Positions 9,519 through 19,371 of a DNA stretch of 64,000 bases are shown piece after piece; the first letter of the stretch is position 1; the number at the start of each line of letters is the position of its first letter. Both the position numbers and the translations under genes were made by a program. The DNA comes from Aphrocallistes beatrix (lineage: Eukaryota > Porifera > Hexactinellida > Sceptrulophora > Aphrocallistidae): NCBI GenBank assembly GCA_963281255.1, contig OY725495.1, forward strand, positions 3,162,001 through 3,226,000, in the 5' to 3' direction. The notes beneath the pieces were generated by a model. The model searched no databases. It saw nothing but the letters and a program-made list of their open reading frames with translations, and was not told where the DNA came from.

Positions 9519-11339
9519 CTAATTGATCGCTTCATAGTAGTTTTGAATATCTGAAAGAGAGGAATTATGAGTCTTAGCTACATTATCTAACTTATTCGTT
9601 TGGAAATATTCTATCTTTTCTGGATCTGGAAGAGAGGTTTTTAAAATCTCGGGTCCATCATCTAACTTTCTCATTTGAAAATTCTTTGTTCTTTTGCATC
9701 GATGTATCTTGTAACAACCAATGGTAATAGATAGGATAACGATAATAAGGAATATAAAGAGTAGTAAAACGACGATTACAGAAATGAGTGCAGTTCGCTC
9801 TGAATGGTTTGGAAATTGACAAATGTATGAATCATTCGTGTTGACACAGATATCTTGACACGATTTCTTATCCGCTTTTAAAATGTGTCTTTGAAAACAG
9901 GAACAGTGGAAAGAACCATTCGTGTTGAAACAGATTTGATCACATCCTCCATTATCAACTTGACACTCGTCTCTGTCTCTGCAGTAACCTGTTGTAGTTA
10001 TGTTGAATCCCTCATAGCAGTCACAACCATAGGAACCGATGGTGTTAAGGCATATTTGTTGGCATGTATTCGCACCTCCACTAGAGCACTCATCAGTATC
10101 CTGACAAGATTTCCCATCGTTTTGAAGAGTGTAACCTGGCATGCATGAGCAATGATAAGATCCATTTGTGTTTGTACATGCATAATCACAGCCTCCATTG
10201 TTGAATAGACACTCATCTATATCCACACAGCTTCCCGTAGCTGTTAAGACAAGCCCCTGTGGACAGTCACAGAGGTAAGAGCCATTCGTGTTAAAGCAAA
10301 TATCATGACATATATGTGTTCCAAGCATACATTCATCCAGATCAATACATGACGTCATATTTGGACTGTACCCTATTGCACATGAACAAGAAAAAGAACC
10401 ATTAGTATTTGTGCATATTTGCTCACAGCCTCCATTGTTAAATAGGCACTCGTCTATGTCTAGACAGCTTCCTGTGGTTGCTGTGTTAAATCCAGGACGA
10501 CAATCGCAACCATAAGAACCGTTAGTGTTGATACAAGTATGTTGACAGTCGTGTAGCTGCTCGATACATTCATTGACATCTAAACACGATCTCTTGTCTC
10601 CATACAAACTGTACCCTTGTGTGCATGCACAGTGGTCAGAGCCATCAGTGTTAGAACACAGCTGATCACAACCTCCGTTATTAACTGTGCAATCTATGTC
10701 TAAGTGACATTCGTTTTCAAACTGGAAATATCCTTTATTGCATTCACAGTACGCACTATCAACTGTGTTAACGCAGGTGCTGTTGTCTGGGCAAATGAAG
10801 GATTTGTTAAAGCACTGAAATGATTGAGTTTGGATACAACCAAAGTAATTTGATTCATCTGTAATTTGCTTTCCAATCAACTCATTCGGAGTGGAGCAAC
10901 TTCCTGTTATTGTCCATTCAAAGATGTCTGACACAATGAAAGTCCATTGCATGTCACAATCACAATGAAAATCTTCAAATGGCGCCCAAATCTGTCGAAG
11001 TTGTGTTTGATGTTGGAACAGCTCAGAATCAAGTTTTGTCAAACCACAGTTAGTAAAGGTTATCAGTTTAATGCCAGGTTGTGTTGTGTTTTTGAATTGT
11101 TCCAATGGAACGGGGGATATCATCCTGGAATATGATCTGGTGCTTGAGTTATCCACGCTGCATTCTTCGATTGAAACACTGACTAGTTTAGTATCGAACG
11201 TTTGTAAGTAACAAGCAATAAAATTAAAGTCAACATTGCACCAAACATCACGAATCGAAGGATTTCCTTCCACAAAAAGAATTGAGAATTGGAACACGAA
11301 AAGGAAAGCGCAGAACGAATTCATTTGTGGTAGAATCAA
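9519..11339 (-). CDS. Type I membrane protein: LRR cap, about 8 EGF modules, TM, short tail
   Basis: A single-exon 606-residue protein. Residues 1-26 are a signal peptide (FCAFLFVFQFSILFVEG). A cysteine-rich LRR C-terminal cap follows near 120-170 (HCDCDMQW ... GSC ... FGC) without clear LRRs before it. Next come a CFNKSFICPDNSTC EGF, about seven calcium-binding EGFs beginning D(I/V/L)(D/N)EC and carrying CxNTNGSYxCxC, and a truncated ninth. That cysteine pattern fits the Asp/Asn beta-hydroxylation consensus, and NGS is an N-glycosylation sequon. A hydrophobic helix at about 517-540 is followed by basic KIHRCKRTK, giving type I topology. The 66-residue tail holds two similar 25-residue repeats, each ending in tyrosine. 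The LRR cap plus CFNKSF EGF pairing is shared with the giant gene at 24460-43473, so the two are paralogues. Likely a surface adhesion or recognition receptor; the ligand is unknown. Confidence 0.9.
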   Translation of the reverse strand: MILPQMNSFCAFLFVFQFSILFVEGNPSIRDVWCNVDFNFIACYLQTFDTKLVSVSIEECSVDNSSTRSYSRMISPVPLEQFKNTTQPGIKLITFTNCGLTKLDSELFQHQTQLRQIWAPFEDFHCDCDMQWTFIVSDIFEWTITGSCSTPNELIGKQITDESNYFGCIQTQSFQCFNKSFICPDNSTCVNTVDSAYCECNKGYFQFENECHLDIDCTVNNGGCDQLCSNTDGSDHCACTQGYSLYGDKRSCLDVNECIEQLHDCQHTCINTNGSYGCDCRPGFNTATTGSCLDIDECLFNNGGCEQICTNTNGSFSCSCAIGYSPNMTSCIDLDECMLGTHICHDICFNTNGSYLCDCPQGLVLTATGSCVDIDECLFNNGGCDYACTNTNGSYHCSCMPGYTLQNDGKSCQDTDECSSGGANTCQQICLNTIGSYGCDCYEGFNITTTGYCRDRDECQVDNGGCDQICFNTNGSFHCSCFQRHILKADKKSCQDICVNTNDSYICQFPNHSERTALISVIVVLLLFIFLIIVILSITIGCYKIHRCKRTKNFQMRKLDDGPEILKTSLPDPEKIEYFQTNKLDNVAKTHNSSLSDIQNYYEAIN

Positions 11340-12320
11340 AATCTATCTGTATCTGTGAACACAAATAATACACTCTAGTATGTGTTTATCAGTTTTTGAT
11401 GTTGTGCAACACAAGCTACAATACGCCTATTGTGATTGCTTATGCAACACTAGTAAGTCTTCAGGGAATTTCTTACTTTTATTTTTGGCTAAAGGTTATT
11501 GACGGTTTTAAATGCTTACTGGTTGGTGACTTTGAGGGATGCGATTGCAATTCTATACATCCATTCTGAGCTTTGGTAAAGTGGGATGCGCCGTTGAATT
11601 TCGTGTAAAAATGGCAGGATTGACTAGAAAATAATTTGTATATAATATAAAAAAGTTTTAGGAAAATTAACACCAAATGTTATTATGATATTAATGACAT
11701 TTTAAATTGATATTTTTTCAAAAGAAATCTGAATACTGTAGAGCCTCAAAAATCTGAACAGTCCAGTGCTATGTGAGACAAGCTATTCCGAATTAGTTCG
11801 GATCAGTGAAGTAGCTCCCAGATAATTATTCAATGTGAAATTACTGATCATAAATTTGCATAATTCATTCATATCAGGGTATTTTAAATGATAACTATTA
11901 TTATACGTATACGTGCAATTGCTTTTTTACGAGGTTTCACAATCATATGCAAAGTTTGGTGGTCAATTCAAATCATTGAAGCGTGAAATAATCTGATTTC
12001 AGTTCGGATAATAGGAACAAAGTTGTCGATTCGATTCTCTATACAATTCTCTGTCTGTTTTACAGATTCGCGAGATTATCCTAAATACGATTTCTGACGA
12101 TAATCAATTCAGATTTTTAACAAGTATACATTGCATATATAATGTTGAATATAAATAAACTTTTATCGTACTCCATATGCAAAATATACAGATAATATTT
12201 AAATTTAGATTTCAACCTTGCACAGATCTAAATTAATACTTAAAATCATTCAAGATAATTCATTCAAAATGTTAATTTAAACAACCAATCAAAAGTGAGA
12301 GTTTGAGAAGAAGCTGAGAG
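11340..12320. other. Divergent intergenic region, no gene
   Basis: Lies between the 5' ends of the minus-strand EGF receptor and the plus-strand RING/TRAF gene, so it should hold both promoters. Apart from the TATA box at 12322 nothing specific is recognised; short frames have no domain content. Confidence 0.4.
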
Positions 12321-12321
12321 C

Positions 12322-12327
12322 TATAAA
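12322..12327 (+). promoter_or_regulatory. Probable TATA box of the RING/TRAF gene
   Basis: CTATAAATAC lies 34-39 bases before the ATG at 12361. A start about 30 bases downstream would leave a very short 5' UTR. A plain match to the TATA consensus at a plausible distance; no transcript data are available. Confidence 0.5.
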
Positions 12328-12360
12328 TACGATAGGCTCTGCGAGATCTTAAATATTCAA

Positions 12361-13416
12361 ATGGCGATTAGAATATACGATCCGCCTCTAAACATTTCTG
12401 AGTCGCTCCTAGTCAGTCTATGTCGCGGGAGCTACGGCGGCTTTGATCCCGATCTGTTCGCGGAAAAGTATGAAGACCATATTTGTGCGATTTGTTTGGG
12501 CATTCTACGCAATCCAGTTTGCACCAGATGCAAGCATTACTTCTGTGAGTCCTGCTTCGATTGTATCCGAGATGAGAAAGACTGCGCTCAGTGTCCAATA
12601 GACAGGAACAAGCTACTTCCACACGACTACTACATGGCCAGGTCTGTGCAGAAAGAGATCGATTCAAAACTGATACTCAAATGCCCTTGGTCGAGTGAGA
12701 GCTGCAAATGGTCCGGGAACCTTAAGCGCCTCGTCGACCATATTGAAGAGGAATGTGAGTATGCGTTTGTAAAGTGCAGAGAATGCTCGAAAGAGATTCG
12801 AAGGAAATTAATGGACAGACACGAGATCGAGCATTGGAGGAGTAGATGTCGTAACCTGCTAAGCTCCATCAAAAACAGGACAGCTCCAGTTCTGAACATC
12901 CAGAAAGCAACCTGGGCTATCCTAAACCAATCACGGAAAGCATACGACAACTTCGTAACACCTTTCTACTGGACACTGTACGGGGTGGATTCGCTCATCA
13001 GTCGAAGAAGCATTCTGTTCTCGCCGCCAATCCTCACGGACTACTACGGATACCGGTATCAGGTCAGATTGAATATGGGAGGGTATGGTGACGGCTATGG
13101 GAGGTATATCTCTGCATATCTGTACATCATGGACGGACCGAATGACAAAAAGCTTCAATGGCCTTTCTCTGGGACATTTCAAGTCAGTCTGATGGACCAG
13201 AGACTGAGAGAGGGGGAGAGAGGAGAACATTTCGCGAAAACTTTGCAATTCCTAACACACCCTTCACTTTTGAACCCTCCAACAGCCGGTGAGTCTAAGA
13301 ACACAGGGCTGGGTTGGGGGAAGCTAGTCTCCTACCTCGTGTTACAGGATAAATACAGTATTGATGACACAGTGGTAATAAGCTTGGAGTTGACCACAAA
13401 GCATCAGCCGTCATAG
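12361..13416 (+). CDS. RING / TRAF-type zinc finger / MATH protein (TRAF-like E3 ligase)
   Basis: A single-exon 351-residue protein. The RING finger uses C42, C45, C57, H59, C62, C65, C75 and C78 (CAICLGILRNPVC ... CKHYFCESC ... CAQC), a C3HC4 spacing. A TRAF-type zinc finger follows (C108, C115, H127, C132, then CRECSKEI near 139). The C-terminal ~150 residues form a MATH/TRAF-C domain: PPILTDYYGYRYQVRLNMGG, then YLYIMDGPNDKKLQWPF, the family's LxLFxxxxxGxxDxxLxWPF strand. This is the TRAF1-6 layout, but shorter, with only one or two zinc fingers and no long coiled coil. RINGs of this kind recruit E2 enzymes for ubiquitin transfer, and MATH domains bind receptor tails. By family it would act in cytoplasmic signalling below surface receptors such as TNFR/TLR-type proteins; the partner here is unknown. 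Confidence 0.9.
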   Translation: MAIRIYDPPLNISESLLVSLCRGSYGGFDPDLFAEKYEDHICAICLGILRNPVCTRCKHYFCESCFDCIRDEKDCAQCPIDRNKLLPHDYYMARSVQKEIDSKLILKCPWSSESCKWSGNLKRLVDHIEEECEYAFVKCRECSKEIRRKLMDRHEIEHWRSRCRNLLSSIKNRTAPVLNIQKATWAILNQSRKAYDNFVTPFYWTLYGVDSLISRRSILFSPPILTDYYGYRYQVRLNMGGYGDGYGRYISAYLYIMDGPNDKKLQWPFSGTFQVSLMDQRLREGERGEHFAKTLQFLTHPSLLNPPTAGESKNTGLGWGKLVSYLVLQDKYSIDDTVVISLELTTKHQPS

Positions 13417-13989
13417 TCGTTATTAATTTGAATGGGTAATGGGGTAGTAGTTCAACTCAGTCGCTTGTAAGATAGAATACGATAACATCGATCGTAGTAA
13501 TTAGTCCATTCTAACTAAAAAGTAATATTGTGTATATTGTGTTATTTAACCATTTAGGATTGCATTAAAATTGTAATATTTGATTTCATGTTAACTTATT
13601 AAAAGTTATATTGATTCAGTAGGTTTAATATATTTAGGTATGTAAAGCTGTGAGTAAATTTATCCGTAGACAAGGTGTTTCTATTTATAGTAACTACGTA
13701 GTTCTATTTTAGTGCGGCTCTTACGTCATGGACGGTGTGTAACTATGGACGTGGCCAGCCACTGATTAATGGTGAGTCATATCGAAAAACGTGGAATTAG
13801 TGTTTGACTGTTAGCCTTCTCTATAAAGGTTAGACAGCTGAAGTCGAGTGTAAATATTCTAATCTTAGACCTTTCCTCAAAGGGAAAATTTTCGAGCAAT
13901 CAGATTACTGGAATTTAGCATTTCAACCATATTTAAATAAAATCGATTATATTCCGCAGTTTCTTAGATTCAATAATGAAATGTAAATT
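13417..13989. other. 3' flank of RING/TRAF gene, no feature seen
   Basis: AT-rich, with no open frame of interest. No strong repeat was seen before the pogo-type fragment at 13990. Confidence 0.35.
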
Positions 13990-14060
13990 ATAGGGTTCTC
14001 CGCTTAATCGGGGCAAAATGTCCTCTGACCGATGTGACCCTATTAAGCGGAGTCAACTGT
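13990..14060. mobile_element. pogo/Tigger-like MITE, copy B (one end only)
   Basis: Carries the CTCCGCTTAATCGGGGCAAA to AAGCGGAGTCAACTG part of the family, with one terminus and the subterminal palindrome. The other half seen in copies C and D is missing, so this is a fragment or internal deletion. Confidence 0.65.
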
Positions 14061-14128
14061 AATTTAAATGATACTTTATACTGTCACAATAATGCAATTC
14101 AATTCGTACTAAATTCTTCTAAAAAGAA

Positions 14129-14322
14129 CTAGAGTAGAGCTCGGTTAGTACGTACTCGGGATAAGACGTACTTCGGCTTAGTACGTACTCATTTCTCTGA
14201 ACCAAAACTCATTTATTATATAGATTCTTTCGTAATATCAATTCGGTTAGTACGTACTTACGGATATACGTATTGTTTTCTGATTCCCGGAGGGGTACGT
14301 CTTATCCGAGTTCTACTGTATA
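14129..14322. mobile_element. Short TIR element (TACAGTAGAACTCGG type)
   Basis: The right end reads AGACGTA-type inverse sequence closing with GAGTTCTACTGTA, which inverts the left GAGTAGAGCTCGG start imperfectly. GTTAGTACGTACT is repeated three times inside. TACAGTAGA...-type termini are common in pogo/Tigger derivatives. Non-coding. It runs directly into the tandem duplication at 14351. Confidence 0.5.
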
Positions 14323-14445
14323 TTCTACCCCTCTAGCTGAGGACACTTGCAATTTAATCGGTGGATCTAGCCTCCCTAATTTGGCTAACTCTACGCCTAT
14401 GGTAGCAGTGCACTCCGCTCCAGAGTCCCGCTACTGCTTGTGTTT

Positions 14446-14624
14446 CCAGTTATAACTCCAGTTATAACTCCAGTTATAACTTCAGTTATAACTCCAGTTA
14501 TAACTCCAGTTATAACTCCAGTTATAACTCCAGTTATAACTTCAGTTATAACTCCAGTTATAACTTCAGTTATAACTCCAGTTATAACTTCAGTTATAAC
14601 TTCAGTTATAACTCCAGTTATAAC
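14446..14624. repeat. 12-bp minisatellite, block 1 (about 15 units)
   Basis: Units are CCAGTTATAACT or TCAGTTATAACT. The AGTTATAACT core is a perfect 10-bp palindrome. The two unit variants are interspersed in the same order in block 2, so the block was copied as a whole. Confidence 0.9.
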
Positions 14625-14775
14625 AACAACTCAACTGGGCCCCGGCCAGGTTCAGGACTTTAAGCCGGGGCCGGGACAGAAATTTAATCGGTGGATCTAG
14701 CCTCCCTAATTTGGCTAACTCTACGCCTATGGTAGCAGTGCACTCCGCTCCAGAGTCCCGCTACTGCTTGTGTTT

Positions 14776-14966
14776 CCAGTTATAACTCCAGTTATAACTC
14801 CAGTTATAACTTCAGTTATAACTCCAGTTATAACTCCAGTTATAACTCCAGTTATAACTCCAGTTATAACTCCAGTTATAACTTCAGTTATAACTCCAGT
14901 TATAACTTCAGTTATAACTCCAGTTATAACTTCAGTTATAACTTCAGTTATAACTCCAGTTATAAC
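14776..14966. repeat. 12-bp minisatellite, block 2 (about 16 units)
   Basis: Same CCAGTTATAACT / TCAGTTATAACT units as block 1, with one added CCAG unit. It lies in the second 330-bp copy. Confidence 0.9.
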
Positions 14967-15098
14967 AACAACTCAACTGGGCCCCGGCCAGGTTCAGGAC
15001 TTTAAGCCGGGGCCGGGACAGAAGTGGCCCGGATTGGCCGGGACCGGGGCCGGGGGACCGGTCGATCCCTACTTGTGACACGATGTTATAATAAAATA

Positions 15099-15285
15099 CA
15101 GTCGACTCCGCTTAATAGGGTCACATCGGTCAGAGGACATTTTGCCCCGATAAAGCGGAGAACCCTGTTAACTGAAAATATTTTGTATTAGCTTCTATGT
15201 GTGAGAGCTATTCCGGTCCTACCAAAAGTGGCCGATTAAGCGGTTGACCAGATCAACCAGTGACCCTATTAAAAGGATTTGACTG
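15099..15285. mobile_element. pogo/Tigger-like MITE, copy C
   Basis: TA CAGTCGACTCCGCTTAATAG at the left and GGATTTGACTG TA at the right. Inner GAGAGCTATTCCGGTCCTAC is shared with copies A and D. TA flanks on both sides fit Tc1/mariner-type insertion. The right end has drifted from the consensus. Confidence 0.75.
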
Positions 15286-15289
15286 TAAT

Positions 15290-15799
15290 ACAGAATGTGA
15301 CCAGTGTATCATACCAGGTTCAATCCTGTGGTTGTCCAACATCTCACAGCAAGCTCTCCACTAGTTCACTCCTTGCTGGAAGGACACGGCTCCGTTTTCG
15401 AACAGCTGATCAGGTGTTAAGCTAGAGGTGTCCACAGCTAGCGTACGAGTGACAGACCCAAAATGAATTGAACGCCAAATAAGTTGGCTGGACCAAGGAC
15501 GAAGTGAATTGATTTCGGTTTAGACTTCTGTTTTCTTTGAAAATAGTTTCCAATTCCGAAGAGAAGAATACAAACAGCTGATGTCCTGAATAGGAGGAAC
15601 CATCTAAATTTAGAACTGTCCAGGATTCTGATTCAAGTGGTTGATAGTTGGGTTGATGACATTGGTTTAAGTTTAGAATTGAAATAGATTAATCCAAGAA
15701 CTATTCTCCATACATAACTACTGTCTACACGTGTAGCTAGGTAAGAATAATTAATCCATAGACAATAGGTCACGTTCTCTAATAATTAATAAAACAAAG
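15290..15799. other. Intergenic, no feature seen
   Basis: About 500 bases between two pogo-type MITEs, with no recognisable gene or repeat. Confidence 0.35.
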
Positions 15800-15801
15800 T
15801 A

Positions 15802-15975
15802 CAGTCGACTCCGCTTAATAGGGCCACATCTGTCAGAGGACATTTTGCACCGATTAAGCGGAGGACCCTATTACCGAAAATATTTTGTATTAGCTTCTAT
15901 GTGTGAGAGCTATTCCGGTCCTGCCAAAAGTGGCCCGATTAAACAGTGGCCCTATTAATTAAGCGGAGTCGACTG
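15802..15975. mobile_element. pogo/Tigger-like MITE, copy D (best preserved)
   Basis: Left end TA CAGTCGACTCCGCTTAATAG and right end AAGCGGAGTCGACTG TA are inverted repeats of 15 bases or more. The copy is 174 bp long and differs from copy C by small changes. It is the best representative of the family in the window. No transposase. Confidence 0.8.
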
Positions 15976-16525
15976 TATATGCATAAACATTTTGAATGAT
16001 CTCCAGTATAATCTCCTATTGAACTGCTCAGTGACTATTCGGTCTATTCGGAATTGATTGGCTAGTGCCATGGCATTGGCTATCCCACATTCCTGACCCT
16101 TCTGGACTTATGCCACTAAGGCGAGAAAACAAAAAAAACTCTAGTACAGATCTGAGGTGACATCTGAAACTAGAATCAGTGTCATGGGGGTACTGATGGA
16201 CACAATCTACATTTCGAGTACATTGATCAATAACTTAGGATTCAGATATCTAGTCATATAATCTGAGTCGTAGAAATAAGTGTAAAAATGTATGTTCGCT
16301 TCACCTTCATTTCAATCGAACCTAAGTTCATTATTAGAAACAATTAAGTTTGATTCAAAAGGTTAAAATCTTACCAATAAATGTACATAACAGGAAGATC
16401 TATCTGAAAAAGCATAAACTGTGTTACAGGCAGATGTTCGTCGAAATAAAATTGAGTTTTGAATTCCCTTCTTTAGTCTAATGTAAATTGTCGTATTTTA
16501 AATTAATTAACTGAATAGATAAAAG

Positions 16526-16606
16526 AGACATGATTAATTTCCGGGACGGGACGGGTTAAGATAGCAATTTCCGGGATGGAATCCCGTCCCGGAAATTAGG
16601 CATGCC
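16526..16606. mobile_element. MULE-like MITE, second copy
   Basis: An 81-bp palindromic element related to 1014-1101 (TTAATTTCCGGGACGGGACG ... CCCGTCCCGGAAATTAGGCA). Perfect 9-bp direct repeats AGATAAAAG flank it (16517-16525 and 16607-16615). The paralogous segment at 23572-23665, in inverted orientation, has the same flanking sequence with only one AGATAAAAG (as CTTTTATCT at 23596-23604) and no element, so this is a true insertion. Confidence 0.9.
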
Positions 16607-16659
16607 AGATAAAAGTCAAATAAACAAAAAATGAATTCATAACTTCTTGTAAAATTACA

Positions 16660-16984
16660 ATACTAATCTAAATTTATCTATTCGTAAGTGTGAATATCCT
16701 GTCGCTACGTCTAAGGTAAAAAAGTGTCACAGGATGGGTTGAGGCGCTGTAGTGACTGACTCCAAGATAGCTGGATACAATATCTCTATCAATACCACGG
16801 ATCCTATAAATAGCAACAGATTTCTCTGATTCGTTTCTGTGTACCAAGTTATCGCAAAGGCTTTGAGGTTCTTGAGGAAATCTCCTAGGTTGCTACCTCC
16901 TATCCGTGAGGGAGACATTCTAGCTAAGTAACAACTAGAATTGGGAAATAAATACGGAGGAGAGTATGCATCAGTTCTATCCAT
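16660..16984 (-). pseudogene. Duplicated fragment, copy 1, with an 85-codon open frame
   Basis: About 320 bases match 23826-24125 closely. The minus-strand frame 16727-16984 ends in a hydrophobic stretch (LLLFIGSVVLIEILYPAIL) and ...TTAPQPIL. Its last ~77 residues agree with the other copy, but the upstream part diverges at a structural difference. It could be the last exon of an unrecognised duplicated membrane-protein gene or a piece of a transposable element. I see no splice partner nearby. Family unknown. Confidence 0.4.
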
Positions 16985-17525
16985 AAAGTTGATAGATTTG
17001 GGAGGTATTGAAAAGTCGAGAGAGCATGCTCATTAAGTCGAGAGAGCATGCTCCTTACATTTCTACCTTCTATATATTCAAAAAAAGGTATTTACTGATT
17101 TGAATATACTACATGCGTCCTAGATACTGTACTTACCGTACGGAGTATCAACTATAAAAATCCTGGTGTAAAATTGGTTTAAATTAGTTCGAGATGTTTC
17201 ATATATGTAATAACTTCCTGCTTTTATAAGTAGGTATGATGCTGGTAACCAATGGATAGCTATTAGCTAGGAAACTTATCAATTATGCTGTAGTTTATAG
17301 AAGCCACTTTTTTGTTACTCATATATGGCGGAGGAATTTACAATCGAGCAATGGATTTCTATCACAATACTTGTATAATGCATATATTATAGATACAAGC
17401 CAAACGCAATTGTAAAATTACAATACTATTGCATGAGTACACAACTAATTCTCTGCTAGTACGATTGGTGTGCATGAGATGGGAAAATATTCATACAATT
17501 AAAAATGTTCTGGATTTGCATTATC

Positions 17526-17640
17526 GTGTTTAAATATGTTTAAACACGTTTAAACATGTTTAAACATGTTTAAACACGTTAAACATGATTTTAAACACGT
17601 TTAAACATGTTTAAACATGTTTAAACATGTTTAACACGTT
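17526..17640. repeat. 10-bp minisatellite of palindromic GTTTAAAC
   Basis: About 11 units of GTTTAAACAT or GTTTAAACAC with a few one-base slips. ATGTTTAAACAT is itself a 12-bp palindrome, so the array can pair with itself in many registers. No gene is near. Confidence 0.88.
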
Positions 17641-18029
17641 CGCTGTATTAAATAGCTGTATTTAACCCACGCTTGCCACAGGAATGTGTTGCGTCATTTC
17701 CGGTTTAAGCCATTTTCAATGGGGAAGCCATATAAGTTTGGGGTTATTACTATAAATAGAAAAATCCCAAATGCTTTCAAGGGTTAATTAATTAATAACC
17801 CCTAAATTACCTGGGGTTATTTCTATTTGTAGCAAATACCGCACATTTGTTTCCCCGAAGGTTTCCCGTCCAAAATGACTTAATCAAAAATGAGTTAGCA
17901 AAAATCTAGCGCCATTTTAATTATCTTATATATTAAAACGCTAGGATTTTTTTGTCCGAATTGATTGAAGAATTGGCAAGTTGTAGAGATATGTAAATTG
18001 GCATGTAAGTGTCAAATGATATGACTACG
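17641..18029. other. Spacer before the foldback element
   Basis: Non-coding. ATATATTAAAACGCTAGG followed by a T-rich run and GTCCGAATTGATTGAAG (17926-17976) may be the outer end of the foldback element, since the strict inverted arms begin only at about 18030. No family was assigned. Confidence 0.35.
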
Positions 18030-19371
18030 ATTAAGTTCTAAGATCTAAGCGAAATTTTCATACCTCTGCAAAAAAAATGGAAAACAATTTTTCATACCTT
18101 TTCTATACAAAATAAATGACTACACTATCCCAATAGAAACCATTGTACGACACTACAATAGATCGTCATTATTATTAATATTTCAAAGCCACAACTTATG
18201 TTTGATATCTTAAATGTATTAAAGTGTTTGGCAATAAAAAAGATAATCTGCATATTTTCACACCTTTATATACATATTTTCACACCATTTGATGAATTTT
18301 GAAAATAATGCTAGAGACCAGCTTCCAACGGTTGACATGGGTTTTTTAGGGGTGTAGATTTCGAATATCATATTTTCAGATCGATATGATCAATTATGTG
18401 TTTACTTTTGTTTACATTAGATACATAAAGTAAACAAATCTCAAAAATATGCTAGAGACTAGCTTCCAACGGATGACATGGGGTTTTCAGGGGTGTAGAT
18501 TTCGAATATCATATTTTCGAGTAAATTTGATAATCGATTTGTTTACTTTTGTTTACAATAGATACATAAAGTAAAAAAGTTACAAAAATGGGCTAGAGAC
18601 TAGCTTCCAACGGTTGACATGGGGTTTTTAGTGCTGTAGATTTCGATTATTATATTTTCGGATCCATATGAGAAATTATTCGTCGACCTTTGTTTACAAT
18701 ATTTATATAAAGGAAAAAATTCCAAAATATGTTAGATTGAGTGACTCCAGGCGCACGCAGGGCGACTCTGCGGACACGCAGTGTCCGCAAGCCCCGCAGC
18801 GCAAGCAAGCGAAGCGTGCTTGTTTATATGAAATAGAATCGTGTGAATCGCATATAATTTATCATATTGATCTGAATATATGATATTTGAACTCTATGCC
18901 CCTGAAAACCCCGTGTCAACCGTTGCAAGCGAGTCTCTATCGGAGTCCAGCCTATTTTTGTAATTTGTTTACTTTATGTATCTATTGTGAACAAAAGTAA
19001 ACAAAGAATTTATCACATATATTCGAAAATACGATTTTCAAAATCTACACCCCTAAAAACCTCATGTCAATAGTTGGAAACCAGCTTCTAGCATATTTTT
19101 CTAAATTCGTCAAATGGTGTGAAAATTTGTATATAAAGTTGTGAAAATATCCACATAACCTTTTTTATTGTTATACACTATCATCAAATTAAGATATCAA
19201 ATAGAAGTTGTGGCTTTGGAGTATCAATAACAATGGCAATCTATTGTAGTGTCGTACAATGATTTCTATTGTGAGAGTGAAGTAATAGATATTGTATTGA
19301 AAAGGTGTGAAAAATTGTTTTCCATTTTTTTTGCAGAGGTGTGAAAATTTCGCTTAGATCTTAGAACTTAA
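18030..19371. mobile_element. 1.34-kb foldback element with internal tandem repeats
   Basis: The outer ends are inverted copies: TTAAGTTCTAAGATCTAAGC near 18031 and GCTTAGATCTTAGAACTTAA near 19352. The left arm includes three tandem ~135-bp units, each starting GCTAGAGACTAGCTTCCAAC (about 18310, 18450, 18590) and ending ATACATAAAGTAAA. The right arm carries the inverse units. The GC-rich middle (18745-18825) has GCGGACACGCAGTGTCCGC, a short palindrome. No coding capacity. A second copy begins near 63495 and runs off the window. The structure suits a foldback (long terminal inverted repeat) DNA element; the superfamily is unresolved. Confidence 0.75.

Larger units (their letters stand above)
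14351..15023. repeat. 330-bp tandem duplication carrying minisatellites
   Basis: Two units start at 14351 and 14681 (exactly 330 apart) with near-identical AATTTAATCGGTGGATCTAG openings. Each holds an ~95-bp lead, a 12-bp minisatellite block, then a GC-rich GGGCCCCGGCCAGG ... CCGGGGCCGGGACAG hairpin. Unit 2 has one more minisatellite repeat. In-frame readings give VITP/VITS repeats, an artefact of the 12-bp period rather than a gene. Confidence 0.85.

Noticed and set aside
14440-15078. Two open frames coding for VITP/VITS repeats
   Set aside because: They arise because the 12-bp minisatellite period is a multiple of three; no start context, domain or other support.
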